Shown: positions 28,448 through 38,033, numbered from the stretch's first letter. The stretch is DNA of 64,000 bases from Mucilaginibacter auburnensis (GCF_002797815.1 NZ_PGFJ01000001.1:1798001-1862000), one strand, 5' to 3'. Program-made: numbers and translations. The notes: generated by a model from the letters alone, not told the origin.

Positions 28448-28479
28448 AGCCTGTAAATCAATGATTTACAGGCTTTTTT
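28448..28479 (+). terminator. Terminator of tRNA-Pro
   Basis: Perfect 13-bp arms AGCCTGTAAATCA/TGATTTACAGGCT around one base, then TTTTTT. A near-identical structure follows the right att copy at 53366-53399. Confidence 0.9.
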
Positions 28480-28714
28480 GTTTTCCTGCCAACGCAAATT
28501 ATATCAAATCATCGCAAGTTATCCGTCACCTAACTGAACACCTCTTTTCGTTTCATACTTTTGAGGTATTCAAAAGTGGTTTAAATCACTGTAGTACAAT
28601 GCATTACAAGGCAACGAACCTACGTTGTTTTGCGCTGATTTGAGCTGATCTTTTGATACCATTAGGTATGATTTAATACCAAATAATTGCAAATGGTTTA
28701 ATTAGATCAATGTT

Positions 28715-29950
28715 ATGAAAGCGATCAACACATTCAGTGTCCACTTCAATTTGCGGACAGAAAAAGGAAAAGAAGGAAAAGCGCCGGTTTATGCGGCAAT
28801 TAAAGTCAATGGAGAGAGAGCCATGCTGGCACTCAAGCAAAGCGTTGCAACAAGGTGCTGGGACGTTCGGAAAGGTATGGGCAAGACAACGACCGCTGAA
28901 GGCAGGGAGCTCAACATCTACCTCGAAGAGGTAAGACAGGTATTGGGAGAATGTTACCGGGAGTTACAACTCAAACGGCGCGTGATCAGTGCCGATGCTG
29001 TTAAGAACACATTTTTGAAAAGTGGAGATGATGAACACACCCTGGAAGAAATTGCTGAGTATCATAATGAAACATCTCAAGGTGTACTTGCTCCAGCGAC
29101 CATGAAAAATTATTACACTACCCAAAAGTATCTGCGGGAGTTTGTTAGTAACAAACTAAAGAGAAGATCATTTTTTCTATCTGAACTCAATTACAAATTC
29201 ATCCAGGACTTTGAAGTATTTCTTCGCAACCATGAGCCACTGGACCATCAAAAGCCATTAACAACTAACGGCATCATGAAGCACCTGGAACGATTTAAGA
29301 AAATGATCAACCTGGCTTGCCGGATCGAGTGGTTATACCGTGACCCTTTTGAAAAGTACCAGTTGAAATTCGATCGCGTCGAGAAAGACTTTTTGACGTC
29401 CGAGGAGCTGGCTGCACTGGAACAAAAACATCTGCTACTACCTCGATTGAGTGTTGTAAGGGACATATTCGTATTTGCTTGTTACACCGGGCTTGCCTTC
29501 GTTGATGTGATGGAGCTTACGCCAGGCAACTTAGTCAAAGGTCAGGATGGCGGTCTGTGGATCAAGACCTTTCGCCAGAAAACCACTATTCCAGTCAATG
29601 TCCCGGTACTCAACGAGCCAGAGCGATTATTGAACAAGTACAAAGGAAACGTAAGAGCAGCTGCGAACGGAACAATCTTCCCCAGATTATCCAATCAAAA
29701 AATGAATAGCTACCTCAAGGAACTAGCTGAACTATGTGGGATTAATAAGGTCCTGACTTTCCACATGGCTAGGCATACATTTGCGACCACTGTGACACTC
29801 GTGAACGGTGTGCCAATAGAAACGGTAAGTAAGCTTCTTGGACATACGTCGATGCGTTCTACACAGGTCTATGCCAAAGTTATCGAAAGAAAAGTGAGCG
29901 AGGATATGGCAGCTCTGAAAGGGAAGCTTAAAGAACTGTCTGTCGCTTAA
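28715..29950 (+). CDS. Tyrosine recombinase (island integrase)
   Basis: 411 residues. N-terminal Arm-binding part (FSVHFNLRTEKGKEGKAPVYA), SAM-like core-binding domain, then catalytic domain. Where most tyrosine recombinases have TGLR, it has TGLAFVDV, as in IntDOT-type Bacteroidota enzymes that lack the first Arg. The HMARHTFATT (HxxR), LLGHTSMRSTQVYAKV (nucleophile Tyr near residue 392) motifs are complete, so it is probably active. It reads inward from the tRNA att site. The 235-bp leader holds an inverted repeat GAACACCTCTTTT..TTTTGAGGTATTC. Confidence 0.95.
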   Translation: MKAINTFSVHFNLRTEKGKEGKAPVYAAIKVNGERAMLALKQSVATRCWDVRKGMGKTTTAEGRELNIYLEEVRQVLGECYRELQLKRRVISADAVKNTFLKSGDDEHTLEEIAEYHNETSQGVLAPATMKNYYTTQKYLREFVSNKLKRRSFFLSELNYKFIQDFEVFLRNHEPLDHQKPLTTNGIMKHLERFKKMINLACRIEWLYRDPFEKYQLKFDRVEKDFLTSEELAALEQKHLLLPRLSVVRDIFVFACYTGLAFVDVMELTPGNLVKGQDGGLWIKTFRQKTTIPVNVPVLNEPERLLNKYKGNVRAAANGTIFPRLSNQKMNSYLKELAELCGINKVLTFHMARHTFATTVTLVNGVPIETVSKLLGHTSMRSTQVYAKVIERKVSEDMAALKGKLKELSVA

Positions 29951-30006
29951 GTGTTTGTTGACTGTAATTTAAAGAAATGAATAATCGATGCCATCTTTTC
30001 GTTCCT

Positions 30007-30049
30007 AACTTCGCTTTAAGGTCACAAATTGTGACCCTAAAGCGAAGTT
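30007..30049. repeat. Near-perfect 43-bp palindrome
   Basis: AACTTCGCTTTAAGGTCACAA, one centre base, and its complement with a single G/A difference that still allows a G-U pair. No T tract follows on the plus strand. It sits 57 bp after the integrase stop. A short frame (29977-30162) covers it but is not supported as a gene. Confidence 0.8.
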
Positions 30050-30180
30050 ACACTCGCAGTTCTTCCCTTATATATTATCGAACATCAGGTCTTGACGATC
30101 TGAGCGAGGGTCTAACAGTGGATGAAGTCGATGAATACTTTTACATGTTATCAATATTGTGATAACCTTAATTGAACATC

Positions 30181-30726
30181 ATGCAAAAAGAAGCAATCAT
30201 AACAGACGAAATCATTTCAAGTAAGATCTATATCGTCAGAGGCCAAAAAGTAATGTTAGATCAGGATCTCGCAGAATTGTACCAAGTGGAGACCAAGCAC
30301 CTTAAGCGCCAGGTAAGAAGAAATATTGAGCGATTCCCAGGTGAGGATTTTATGTTCGAACTATCCCCCGAAGAGTATCAGATTTCAAGGAGCCAAATTG
30401 GCACCTTGAAACAAGGGCAAAATTTCAAGTATGCTCCTATGGCTTTTACTGAACTAGGCATAAGTATGCTTTCAAGTGTGTTAAATAGTCATGAGGCAAT
30501 ACAGGTAAACATACGAATAATGCGGATTTTTGTGCATGTCAGGCAAATTTTAACTGATACAACGGAGATAAGATTAGAGATTGAAAAAATTAGAAATGAA
30601 CTATTCAACCATGGCAAAAACATGCAGATAGTCTTTGCTTATTTGGAAGAGCTATCCAGTAAAATAAAATCTCAACAGTTTGGTGTCAACAATAGAAAAC
30701 GAATCGGTTTTAAACCGGATGAATAA
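30181..30726 (+). CDS. ORF6N domain protein
   Basis: 181 residues from the ATG at 30181 (MQKEAIITDEIISSKIYIVRG). The N-terminal ORF6N domain is clear: IYIVRGQKVMLDQDLAELYQVETKHLKRQVRRN and ERFPGEDFMFELS, then FAFTELGISMLSSVL-type KilA-N-associated segment. The C-terminal third is a helical coiled region. ORF6N proteins are DNA-binding accessory proteins of phages and islands with no settled role. Confidence 0.9.
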   Translation: MQKEAIITDEIISSKIYIVRGQKVMLDQDLAELYQVETKHLKRQVRRNIERFPGEDFMFELSPEEYQISRSQIGTLKQGQNFKYAPMAFTELGISMLSSVLNSHEAIQVNIRIMRIFVHVRQILTDTTEIRLEIEKIRNELFNHGKNMQIVFAYLEELSSKIKSQQFGVNNRKRIGFKPDE

Positions 30727-30963
30727 TTACTCGAATTAAAGCCATTGCTTTAATTCGCCAACTTTATCATTAAACTGAATAAAGATTTCGAGTGACTTTT
30801 TTCATAATAAAATTGCAAAGGGTATTTCCCTCCTCATTTTTTTTATAGGTCATAAGTTCTTGAATCCTTCGTGTGCTCGTTCACAACTCAAGATTTTAAT
30901 ATAAAAATTTGAGGGACTTTACGAAGCTAGAAAAGACGGGAAAACGGTTTGCGATATCTGCGT

Positions 30964-33261
30964 CTACCCTTTATGCTTCTTTACAATTTTTTCTATTTTA
31001 TCAAAAACTGATATTTCATATTTATCAAATCGTGCTCTGATTTGCAACTGTTGCTCAGAATTCTCATAATATTCGACAACATTTGATGGGACGCCATAAT
31101 CACTTGCTATACGTCCATTTTCGCTTAAGGCATTATATTCAAGCTTTGTCAATAAGCGATCGATGCCGGTGATTTGATCTATTTCAACCTGCTGTTGTTT
31201 GGATTGATACAGTTTGTACATGATGTTAAACACGCCCAAATATTTTACTACCTGATATTTTAACGTATTGTATACAAATTCAGCAGTTTCTTTAATGGCC
31301 TCATCTTTCGTTTTGCCTTTGGTTTTCAGTTTAAAGTTCATCGAACCAATAAAACCTCCATCTAAGTAAAAGTGTACAAAGTGTGTCAAAATTGAATAAC
31401 GGTTATTCTTATCTTTTCTTTCAATTAGGAAAAGCAATTTCTGGTTTTTAATAACCGGAAATAATACGTCAATTACCACCTGAAATCCATCGCTGTCAAT
31501 ATCCATTTCGTAATTAAGTTTCCTGATCAACATTCTGATAGATAGAAACTGGTTAGCAGTTAGCGAGGCGATGCGGTCATAGATAGCTATTTTATCCGAT
31601 CTGCTAATCACTTTATACATATTGAACACTTCGTCTGGAATCGCTCTCTCAATTTGTCGCTGTGCAATGCTTGCAATGGTAGCCCTGTGTTCCGGCTTTA
31701 GGTAGGCATCGTTGGTATAGTAAATATCAATTTCATCTTTAGGGGACTCAAAATCATAATTTTTATGCTTAATGGCATCAGGAACCGCATTTATAGCGTC
31801 CATAAATTTGTTTTGTAATACCAATACCCTGCCGTTATAATGATAAAGGAAGCGCCCCGCTCGTCCAGCAATATTTTTAGCGTCAAATTTTTTAAGGTCT
31901 TTGTCGCCTTTTTTATTGTGAAGTACCACCAGGTTTTTAGCAGAAGTGTTGACTCCTTCAGTAATCGTTGTAGTTGAAATTAACACTTTCAGCCGGTCAT
32001 TATTAAACAGGTTGATGATCTCCTTTTGAATATATTTCGGCACTAAGCCATGGTGTATTCCAATACCATTTAATAAAGCACGGTAAACTACCCAATCATC
32101 GCCAAAATATTTTTTGATGTGAGTAACGAAGTCATTGTAGGGCTGATAATTATGGTCAGAAAAAATATTGGAATCAATAAGCGTTTTTGCGTACGATTCT
32201 GTAGCGCTTCGACCAGAACAGTAAACAATTGTATTTTCGCCGATTCCCTTAATCGCTTTAACAATATCCACCAAACGGTCAGTTTTATTACTACTCTCGA
32301 ATTTAAAATTCAAATCCTCATCAGCTATTGCTGTTTTCGCCCCGCGTATATCCGTAAAACTTTTATTGACTATTTCATAGTTATTGAAGTCTAGCAGTTC
32401 AATGTTATTATCTCTCAAAAAGTTATCAAAAGACGCGTTGTAATTTTTTTCAGACGCATCTGAAAAGTCGATATAAGGGCCAGCTAAAAGCACATTAACA
32501 TTCGGTTTCAAAGTGTAAAATACCGCTAATCTGTATGCTACGTCTCGCTCATTTTCTCTAACCTCATCATCAATAAGATAGTCGTTATCGATTTTATAAA
32601 CTTCGTCTATAAAGGCAAAATCGAAGTCAATTAAATGTTCATTTTTATCAATAAAGGATAGGAATCGTTCAGGTGTAAAAATGAAAAGATTACTTTCTCC
32701 GAATGATTCAACCTCGCTTAAGGTGTGAATCGTATAGTTATTCTTAAAATATTCAAAATTAGGATCGTCGATTATTTTTTCTAAATTTTCAGATAGTAGG
32801 GCGATCGTTGGAAAAATCAACACTACATTTTTATAGGCTAATTTTTTTATGATCTCAAATACGATATGGGTTTTGCCGAACGAGGTACTTGCAGATAAAA
32901 AGTACCGATTTAATTTAGATGGCTGAAACAGATCCAATATGATTTTTTGGTAACGATGAACTTTGCTGCTATCACTGGTGTGCAATGTTGCCTCTGAAAT
33001 TAAGGAAGATATGGTACTTAAGTCATGCTCTTCCAATTCTAATTCCTTCCCAAATTTGGATAACACGTCGTAGAAATGCGGCACGCCGATAATATTTGCT
33101 ACGTACCTCAAAAACCGGAGATCTGCTTGTGTGATTTGCTCACCTTTAATCCGGTCAAAATACGTGCATGCTGACTTTATTAATTGATAATCCTGTATTT
33201 TTTGCCTGCGATATTTATTAATATCAACTATAAGATCAGCGGCTTCTTTGATTCTATCCAT
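30964..33261 (-). CDS. hamB: Hachiman helicase HamB
   Basis: 765 residues, SF2 helicase. Walker A-like SASTSFGKTHIVFE (about residue 123), DEAH-box equivalent FAFIDEVYKID (about 216), motif III region NVLLAGPY, second RecA domain with VYCSGRSATESYA, TTTITEGVNTSAKNLVV and motif VI NIAGRAGRF. It overlaps the end of the upstream DUF1837 gene by 34 bp. This pair is the Hachiman anti-phage system, in which HamB unwinds or senses DNA and controls the HamA nuclease. Confidence 0.9.
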   Translation of the reverse strand: MDRIKEAADLIVDINKYRRQKIQDYQLIKSACTYFDRIKGEQITQADLRFLRYVANIIGVPHFYDVLSKFGKELELEEHDLSTISSLISEATLHTSDSSKVHRYQKIILDLFQPSKLNRYFLSASTSFGKTHIVFEIIKKLAYKNVVLIFPTIALLSENLEKIIDDPNFEYFKNNYTIHTLSEVESFGESNLFIFTPERFLSFIDKNEHLIDFDFAFIDEVYKIDNDYLIDDEVRENERDVAYRLAVFYTLKPNVNVLLAGPYIDFSDASEKNYNASFDNFLRDNNIELLDFNNYEIVNKSFTDIRGAKTAIADEDLNFKFESSNKTDRLVDIVKAIKGIGENTIVYCSGRSATESYAKTLIDSNIFSDHNYQPYNDFVTHIKKYFGDDWVVYRALLNGIGIHHGLVPKYIQKEIINLFNNDRLKVLISTTTITEGVNTSAKNLVVLHNKKGDKDLKKFDAKNIAGRAGRFLYHYNGRVLVLQNKFMDAINAVPDAIKHKNYDFESPKDEIDIYYTNDAYLKPEHRATIASIAQRQIERAIPDEVFNMYKVISRSDKIAIYDRIASLTANQFLSIRMLIRKLNYEMDIDSDGFQVVIDVLFPVIKNQKLLFLIERKDKNNRYSILTHFVHFYLDGGFIGSMNFKLKTKGKTKDEAIKETAEFVYNTLKYQVVKYLGVFNIMYKLYQSKQQQVEIDQITGIDRLLTKLEYNALSENGRIASDYGVPSNVVEYYENSEQQLQIRARFDKYEISVFDKIEKIVKKHKG

Positions 33262-34127
33262 TGTATTACATTTTCTTTGATTTCTTTGATCTTATTTAAA
33301 GGCAGGAGTATGAAAAACACTTTGTGGGGAACCGACAGTGTAAAGGTTTTAGACGGATGTTTCAAGGTAATGTAATCCGGGATTTTTTTGATATTGGCAT
33401 CGTAGTCACCTTCATCATGCTGATATAAAATTAAGATAGGATAGATTAAGGTCATGTTATACTTCTTGATTTCAGCAGGTATGCTAATGGTTGGGTTAGC
33501 TTCCCAGCTATCCAGAATTGTCTCTATAACCGAACCTGTAACGTTCAAATTATTTCTATGATTACTTAATGCTAAAACATTTGTTTCCAAATAAGTATCA
33601 GATAATGCTTTCTCGATATTATTCATAACGCTATCAATTCCTTGAGTATGATTCGCATGGAATTTCACTTCACCGAACCACAACTCTATACTGCCGTTAT
33701 TATCCACCAGTTGGTAGGAGTCATAACCTTTCGTTTCAGCTTTTTCTAAGGGATTATAGAAATATCCTCTTGCAATGAGGGGTCTGGCGTGATAAAGTGT
33801 AATGAGAATGCTATATAATAATACCTCACCGAAGAACCCATATTTGACTTTAGTAGTTGCATCCGCAGTAGGGTTATACTTGAGCTTGGTTTTTAAAGCA
33901 CCCGCATGTAAGGCATCTAAATTTTTACCAACGATATCAAATTCGTTGTAGGCATAATCCACAATCGAGTTATAAATTATTTCAGCGATGTTATTTATGT
34001 CTTTAGCGCTGTAGCATTGATCATTATGGGTAGAATAGATTGTTTTTAAAGTCCCAACCTTTGCGTTAGGTAAATCGTACTCGTAAATGATTGTCTTTTT
34101 TATTAAATCTATTAATGTTTGTCTCAT
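33228..34127 (-). CDS. hamA: Hachiman nuclease HamA (DUF1837)
   Basis: 299 residues. The DUF1837 core is visible: GFFGEVLLYSILITLYHARPLIARGYFYNP, then LWFGEVKFHANHTQGIDSVMNNIEKAL, with GEVK as the catalytic E-x-K of a PD-(D/E)xK-like nuclease. In known Hachiman systems HamA degrades DNA in infected cells. Located directly upstream of hamB on the same strand. Call relies on family knowledge plus the diagnostic pairing. Confidence 0.9.
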   Translation of the reverse strand: MRQTLIDLIKKTIIYEYDLPNAKVGTLKTIYSTHNDQCYSAKDINNIAEIIYNSIVDYAYNEFDIVGKNLDALHAGALKTKLKYNPTADATTKVKYGFFGEVLLYSILITLYHARPLIARGYFYNPLEKAETKGYDSYQLVDNNGSIELWFGEVKFHANHTQGIDSVMNNIEKALSDTYLETNVLALSNHRNNLNVTGSVIETILDSWEANPTISIPAEIKKYNMTLIYPILILYQHDEGDYDANIKKIPDYITLKHPSKTFTLSVPHKVFFILLPLNKIKEIKENVIQWIESKKPLIL

Positions 34128-34716
34128 ACGAAGATTTAGGATTCATAATTTGTAAATATAATATTATATAAGTCATAACTTTATATTACAAAATGCATAG
34201 AGTGCGGAGATAAAACTCAGGTCAGGCCGACAAATAGTATTGTTGGGATAGGTGCTAATCCCGCCAAAATACCAAGGTAGTGTTTGTTGCAACGGCACTA
34301 TAATTGTAAGCGTCGTTATGAGAAGATCTTTTCTTTTAATACATCTCGTCCCACCCTCAATACCTTATATGTAATCAAATACACACTATTTGAACGGTTT
34401 CAAAGGATCAACCATTGGATCTATGAGGGGCTACTTGCTACAATTGATAAACTAATGAATAAAGGTATTGGCTACGTGACACGTCGCATAGTGTATGAGC
34501 GCATTTTATCCTATAGCCCCCATCGAAAACGGGTTATTTTTTGAAATGAATGTGCTATTTAGGTGCTTTGAAGTTTCGAAAAGTTGTTGCATGAAAGACT
34601 GTTCTTGGTAACCAAATCGACCTTCATGTTGTGTAATGATAAACTTATTATATGATAGAATATTTACAATTGTAGGCCTTACTTTGGAATTAAGGAATAA
34701 ATTTCGCCTAACCTTT
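34128..34716. other. Gap without supported gene
   Basis: AT-rich, 589 bp, between hamA and the 347-aa gene. A plus-strand frame at 34284-34544 (86 codons) has no recognisable domain, no signal and no clear ribosome binding site, so I leave it out. It contains the promoter for hamA, which reads leftward. Confidence 0.5.
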
Positions 34717-35760
34717 CTAAAGTTTAGGGAGCTTTTTATATGCTTTCAAAATCCTAAGTGTATCAATACCGTTGATGATACAGTATTTCCTTGGCCGATT
34801 GATCTGGTTTGCGAAAGCATCCATCGTTTTAATTACTGCTGACGAGATATGATGACAATGTTGTAAAATAAAAATGTCTGCCGGTTCATCAAACAGTCTG
34901 GCAATTTGATCCCCGTTCTTTCCTAGGTCATTCATCTGCATTTTATGAAATTTTGAAGGACCTTTCAAAACGAATGCGGCCCGTAACCGTTCCCCGTCGA
35001 TGTGCAAATGTGTGGTAAAAAGGTCCGACTGCTCGCCACCCCAGTCTTTGTCGACGTCGCTTTCAGAAATAATTTCAGCCAAATATTTTTTAACGTCTCT
35101 TTCTGGAATAACTCGGTTTATTTCCAAATCCAAAGACTTGTTTTTATAGCTGATTTTCTTCATATCCCTGAACTCATCTATCTCGTGGGCATTTATCTCT
35201 GAACGTGTTTCATACAATACCATTGCATCGTTATGCAATACCCGATCACCGATTAGGATAGCGCGGACGGTAATAATTTTGCCGTTTACTTCTTGGACGT
35301 AACCGAACAAGAATTTTCGTTTCATTTTGGACAACTGGTCGACCGCTGACGTCGTGTACATATGCTCAGCGTTCAGTTGAGCCTCTATTGTGTAGCCGAT
35401 CTCTGGTAGTTTGATGACGCATTTGAAATAACTTGGCTTCTTCCCTTGATAGTTAAATTGTTCCCAGGCGTCAGGTGCTCCGTTAAAAGTGATTGTAGTT
35501 TCTATCCAGAAAAAAGTGTTCGGACTCATTTTTTGATAGCCAACCATCAATGTTTCCAACGGCTTTACGTCATTTGCCCGAATGTAATCAACGACGCTTT
35601 TATTGAACGCCTGATTGATATCGTGTCGAGCTATCAATTCCGGCAGTGACGAGGCTTTGATTAGGTCTTTTCTTAGCGTAGTTGCGATGCTCCCTTTCAC
35701 TACCTGTGTTATAAGGCCGTGATGGGAGTAATAAGTCAAAAAGGAAAATTGTTGGTTCAA
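34717..35760 (-). CDS. Unknown protein, third gene of candidate defence operon
   Basis: 347 residues, not recognised. The N-terminal third is beta-rich (FSFLTYYSHHGLITQVVKG; FFWIETTITFNG), the middle is mixed, and the C-terminal ~110 residues form a separate module: DLFTTHLHIDGERLRAAFVLKGPSKFH, GKNGDQIARLFDEPADIFILQHCHHI, and RPRKYCIINGIDTLRILKAY. The strand-Lys (FVLKG) followed by 'D-x-F-x-L-Q-H' resembles the order of PD-(D/E)xK nucleases, though the acidic residue before Lys is Val. Last of three co-directional genes, 53 bp after the cyclase-like gene. A nuclease-type effector is possible but unproven. Confidence 0.6.
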   Translation of the reverse strand: MNQQFSFLTYYSHHGLITQVVKGSIATTLRKDLIKASSLPELIARHDINQAFNKSVVDYIRANDVKPLETLMVGYQKMSPNTFFWIETTITFNGAPDAWEQFNYQGKKPSYFKCVIKLPEIGYTIEAQLNAEHMYTTSAVDQLSKMKRKFLFGYVQEVNGKIITVRAILIGDRVLHNDAMVLYETRSEINAHEIDEFRDMKKISYKNKSLDLEINRVIPERDVKKYLAEIISESDVDKDWGGEQSDLFTTHLHIDGERLRAAFVLKGPSKFHKMQMNDLGKNGDQIARLFDEPADIFILQHCHHISSAVIKTMDAFANQINRPRKYCIINGIDTLRILKAYKKLPKL

Positions 35761-35813
35761 TTAACTAATGTTTATTGGCGTTGTAAATATAGTAATAGAT
35801 GAGTGCTAGTATT

Positions 35814-36713
35814 CTACCGTAAGACTATATATCCAAGGTCCTGATCAATCCGTTTGTGTGCGTTGCTCAACATAGTCGGGGATCTATGCTCAGAAAACCC
35901 TCTACGATCAAACTCATGTTTTACGTTGTTTAATCCACTAAGGGACAAGAGATTCGCTGTAGCTTGAAGATGGATTTTACCTTGGGACGTTCGGGCATTC
36001 CAGCCAAATTTGGGGTCAAAAATCAAGTGGTTGACCAATTTTAATCTGTGCTTAGTGAAAGACAATTTATCTTCGGGAGAACAGTGGCGTATGCCATAAT
36101 CCGGCAAGTCGTCCAATCTATCGGTTAAGTACCATTGAAATTCGTCATACACTTGGTAATCAAGTGGGCTTTCGAAGGGCTGGAACATTTCGTAAATCGT
36201 AGTATGAAATACTTGGTTCTCCTCATAAAGCTTTATTGAAAGATCCACATCGGTCAATATTCTAGCACCTTTACATGGCTTTTCCAAAGCAACTGCTGTT
36301 GTTACAGCTTGGCCCAATATCAGTCGTCCAAGTGAATGATTTCTTTCGGTCTCTATAATCTGTCCCTGTGCCATGCCCCCACGGCTTAACAATCCAATTT
36401 TAATCGCTTCAATCATATACGTGTGAGCGAACTTAATGACATATTCGATCTGAGGAGACCATGCGAAAAAGCAATCAGAAAGTTGCGCAATCTTGACATC
36501 CGGAAATTGGAGTTGCAAGCGCTGCAATAAACTTCTAAATTCAACTAATAGCGTTGCTGCTAGAAATTGGTGATTATGATCGTGTGGACTGCCATGAAGC
36601 CATGCATCCATATCTTCAACACTTAACGGGATCTGGTTATTCGTTAGCGCACCAAACCCAAGAATGTCTATAAACAATACGGCACCGTTATAGGTGCGAA
36701 GCTGATGTCCCAT
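35814..36713 (-). CDS. Class III nucleotide-cyclase-like protein
   Basis: 299 residues. The first 150 follow the class III cyclase fold: GAVLFIDILGFGALT (metal Asp near residue 16), a helix, IAQLSDCFFAW (second metal Asp near residue 80), RGGMAQGQIIE (about 111) and LGQAVTTAVALEKPCKGARILTD (about 133), equivalent to the G-x-x-VN-x-A-x-R-LE-x-x-A region of adenylate/guanylate cyclases. The usual Asn and Arg of the transition-state pair are not obvious. Cyclases of this class drive Pycsar defence. No TIR or membrane effector of Pycsar type is next to it; the neighbours are a PIN protein and an unknown. Confidence 0.65.
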   Translation of the reverse strand: MGHQLRTYNGAVLFIDILGFGALTNNQIPLSVEDMDAWLHGSPHDHNHQFLAATLLVEFRSLLQRLQLQFPDVKIAQLSDCFFAWSPQIEYVIKFAHTYMIEAIKIGLLSRGGMAQGQIIETERNHSLGRLILGQAVTTAVALEKPCKGARILTDVDLSIKLYEENQVFHTTIYEMFQPFESPLDYQVYDEFQWYLTDRLDDLPDYGIRHCSPEDKLSFTKHRLKLVNHLIFDPKFGWNARTSQGKIHLQATANLLSLSGLNNVKHEFDRRGFSEHRSPTMLSNAHKRIDQDLGYIVLR

Positions 36714-36746
36714 ATTTATGCAATAGAAAGTAGTAGATATCCTTTA

Positions 36747-38033
36747 TTAAAGCCGTCTGTACAAGTCCTTCATCATGGTGATCATGGCATCCAACCGGTT
36801 TACCCAAACGGCAAATTCATCTGGATTAATAGTGTCGATCTTATCCCGGTCATGTACATGAGTAAGCAAGTTTTTAAATTGCGACAATTGTTTGAACTCA
36901 CTCCACACTTGCTTGTTGATGTAGTTGCGCTTTTCAAATTCGTCAATAATTCTGGTCAATGGTATTCTGTCATAATTATCAATAACAACAAATTCAGCAA
37001 TCGTTCTAGTAACTCTTTCTAAGGCGACAAAATTTAAAATAAATTCTTCTTCATATCCGCTCTTCGGCGAATAGTAATCAATCGGACCTTTTAATAACGA
37101 TTCGAAATGCTGTTTCAAATGTTGGTCAAAAAAACGCTCCGCATCCAGAAAAAACAGAGTATGGCCTGTAGCCCGGTAAACTGTTTGGATATAATGGCTA
37201 TGAGGCTCTTTGTTTGTTTTTAGCCAATCACCCTTAGTAGTGTCGTAAGTCAGAAAAATAGCGTCTGTCTGATTTTCCTTCATTACCCGGATTATTTCAT
37301 GAAAAATGAAATAATCCCCATATGGGTGTTCTGGTTTTTCGATGAGATCAGCCATCCCTGGAAACGCTTTTTGCGGTTTGCCGATTTCCATTTTGATCTT
37401 TCCCAGATCTATTCCTTTTTTCAAGCCGTCGTACTCAAGCTGCAAGAATTTAAGATCATCCTCAGAAAGGTTATCAATCAGGTTCATGTCAGTCACAATC
37501 GATAATAGATCGTCGTCATATTTTGTGGCTTGGTTCTTTTGTTTAATCGTTGTTATTTCTTTATTAAGCTGCTCAAAAGATTTGTTGGCGTCATTGTAAA
37601 TTTTTGTCAATTTGCCATCAAGTGACTGGAAATCATCCAGCAAGATTTTATTACGATCTTTGTAAGCTTGTATCTTATTGATGACATCCGTTTTTAAGTC
37701 ATCACCGAATTTATCTAAGGTCTCATTAAAAAAGCGGTCGATTACATCTTCACGGTTCTTGACAAATTCCTTCTGGACCTGGCTGGTGATATAAAACCGT
37801 TTATCATTTTGAGAAAAGAAGCCTAGCAAGACCTCTCGAGATTTGAAGGATACGCTGTAATAGCGGAGTAATATATTTGTATCTAAAAATATAGGGATGT
37901 CGGTTTTTAGCGCAATAGCGTTATCGACTGCAGTTCTATATTTGGACAGGCTGTCGATGTAAGAATCAATGGTTAGGTATCTTACATGCTGTCCAAAACT
38001 AATTTCTTTGATCGCTGTAGGTTCGCTTTTCAT
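36747..38033 (-). CDS. PIN-like (PIN_8) nuclease protein with helical C-terminus
   Basis: 428 residues. PIN-fold signature IPIFLDTNILLRYYSVS (Asp near residue 51), VQKEFVKN (Glu near 89), a long charged helical insert (about 100-215), then YGDYFIFHEIIRVMKENQTDAIFLTYDTTKGDWL, matching the late acidic residues of the PIN_8 group. The last ~110 residues are helical with RNYINKQVWSEFKQLSQFKNLLTH, reminiscent of HEPN-type R..N..H motifs. Expected to cut RNA. First gene of a three-gene operon, 33 bp before the cyclase-like gene. Confidence 0.75.
   Translation of the reverse strand: MKSEPTAIKEISFGQHVRYLTIDSYIDSLSKYRTAVDNAIALKTDIPIFLDTNILLRYYSVSFKSREVLLGFFSQNDKRFYITSQVQKEFVKNREDVIDRFFNETLDKFGDDLKTDVINKIQAYKDRNKILLDDFQSLDGKLTKIYNDANKSFEQLNKEITTIKQKNQATKYDDDLLSIVTDMNLIDNLSEDDLKFLQLEYDGLKKGIDLGKIKMEIGKPQKAFPGMADLIEKPEHPYGDYFIFHEIIRVMKENQTDAIFLTYDTTKGDWLKTNKEPHSHYIQTVYRATGHTLFFLDAERFFDQHLKQHFESLLKGPIDYYSPKSGYEEEFILNFVALERVTRTIAEFVVIDNYDRIPLTRIIDEFEKRNYINKQVWSEFKQLSQFKNLLTHVHDRDKIDTINPDEFAVWVNRLDAMITMMKDLYRRL

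Noticed and set aside
28303..28497. Minus-strand ORF across tRNA-Pro
   Set aside because: It overlaps the whole tRNA gene in antisense and has no support.
29977..30162. 61-codon gene behind the integrase
   Set aside because: Most of the frame is the 43-bp palindrome plus AT-rich sequence; no domain or good ribosome site.
34284..34544. 86-codon gene between Hachiman and the three-gene operon
   Set aside because: No recognised domain, odd composition and no leader; treated as chance frame.
35814..38033. Standard Pycsar system
   Set aside because: The cyclase-like protein lacks clear catalytic Asn/Arg and there is no TIR or membrane effector of the known Pycsar types nearby.
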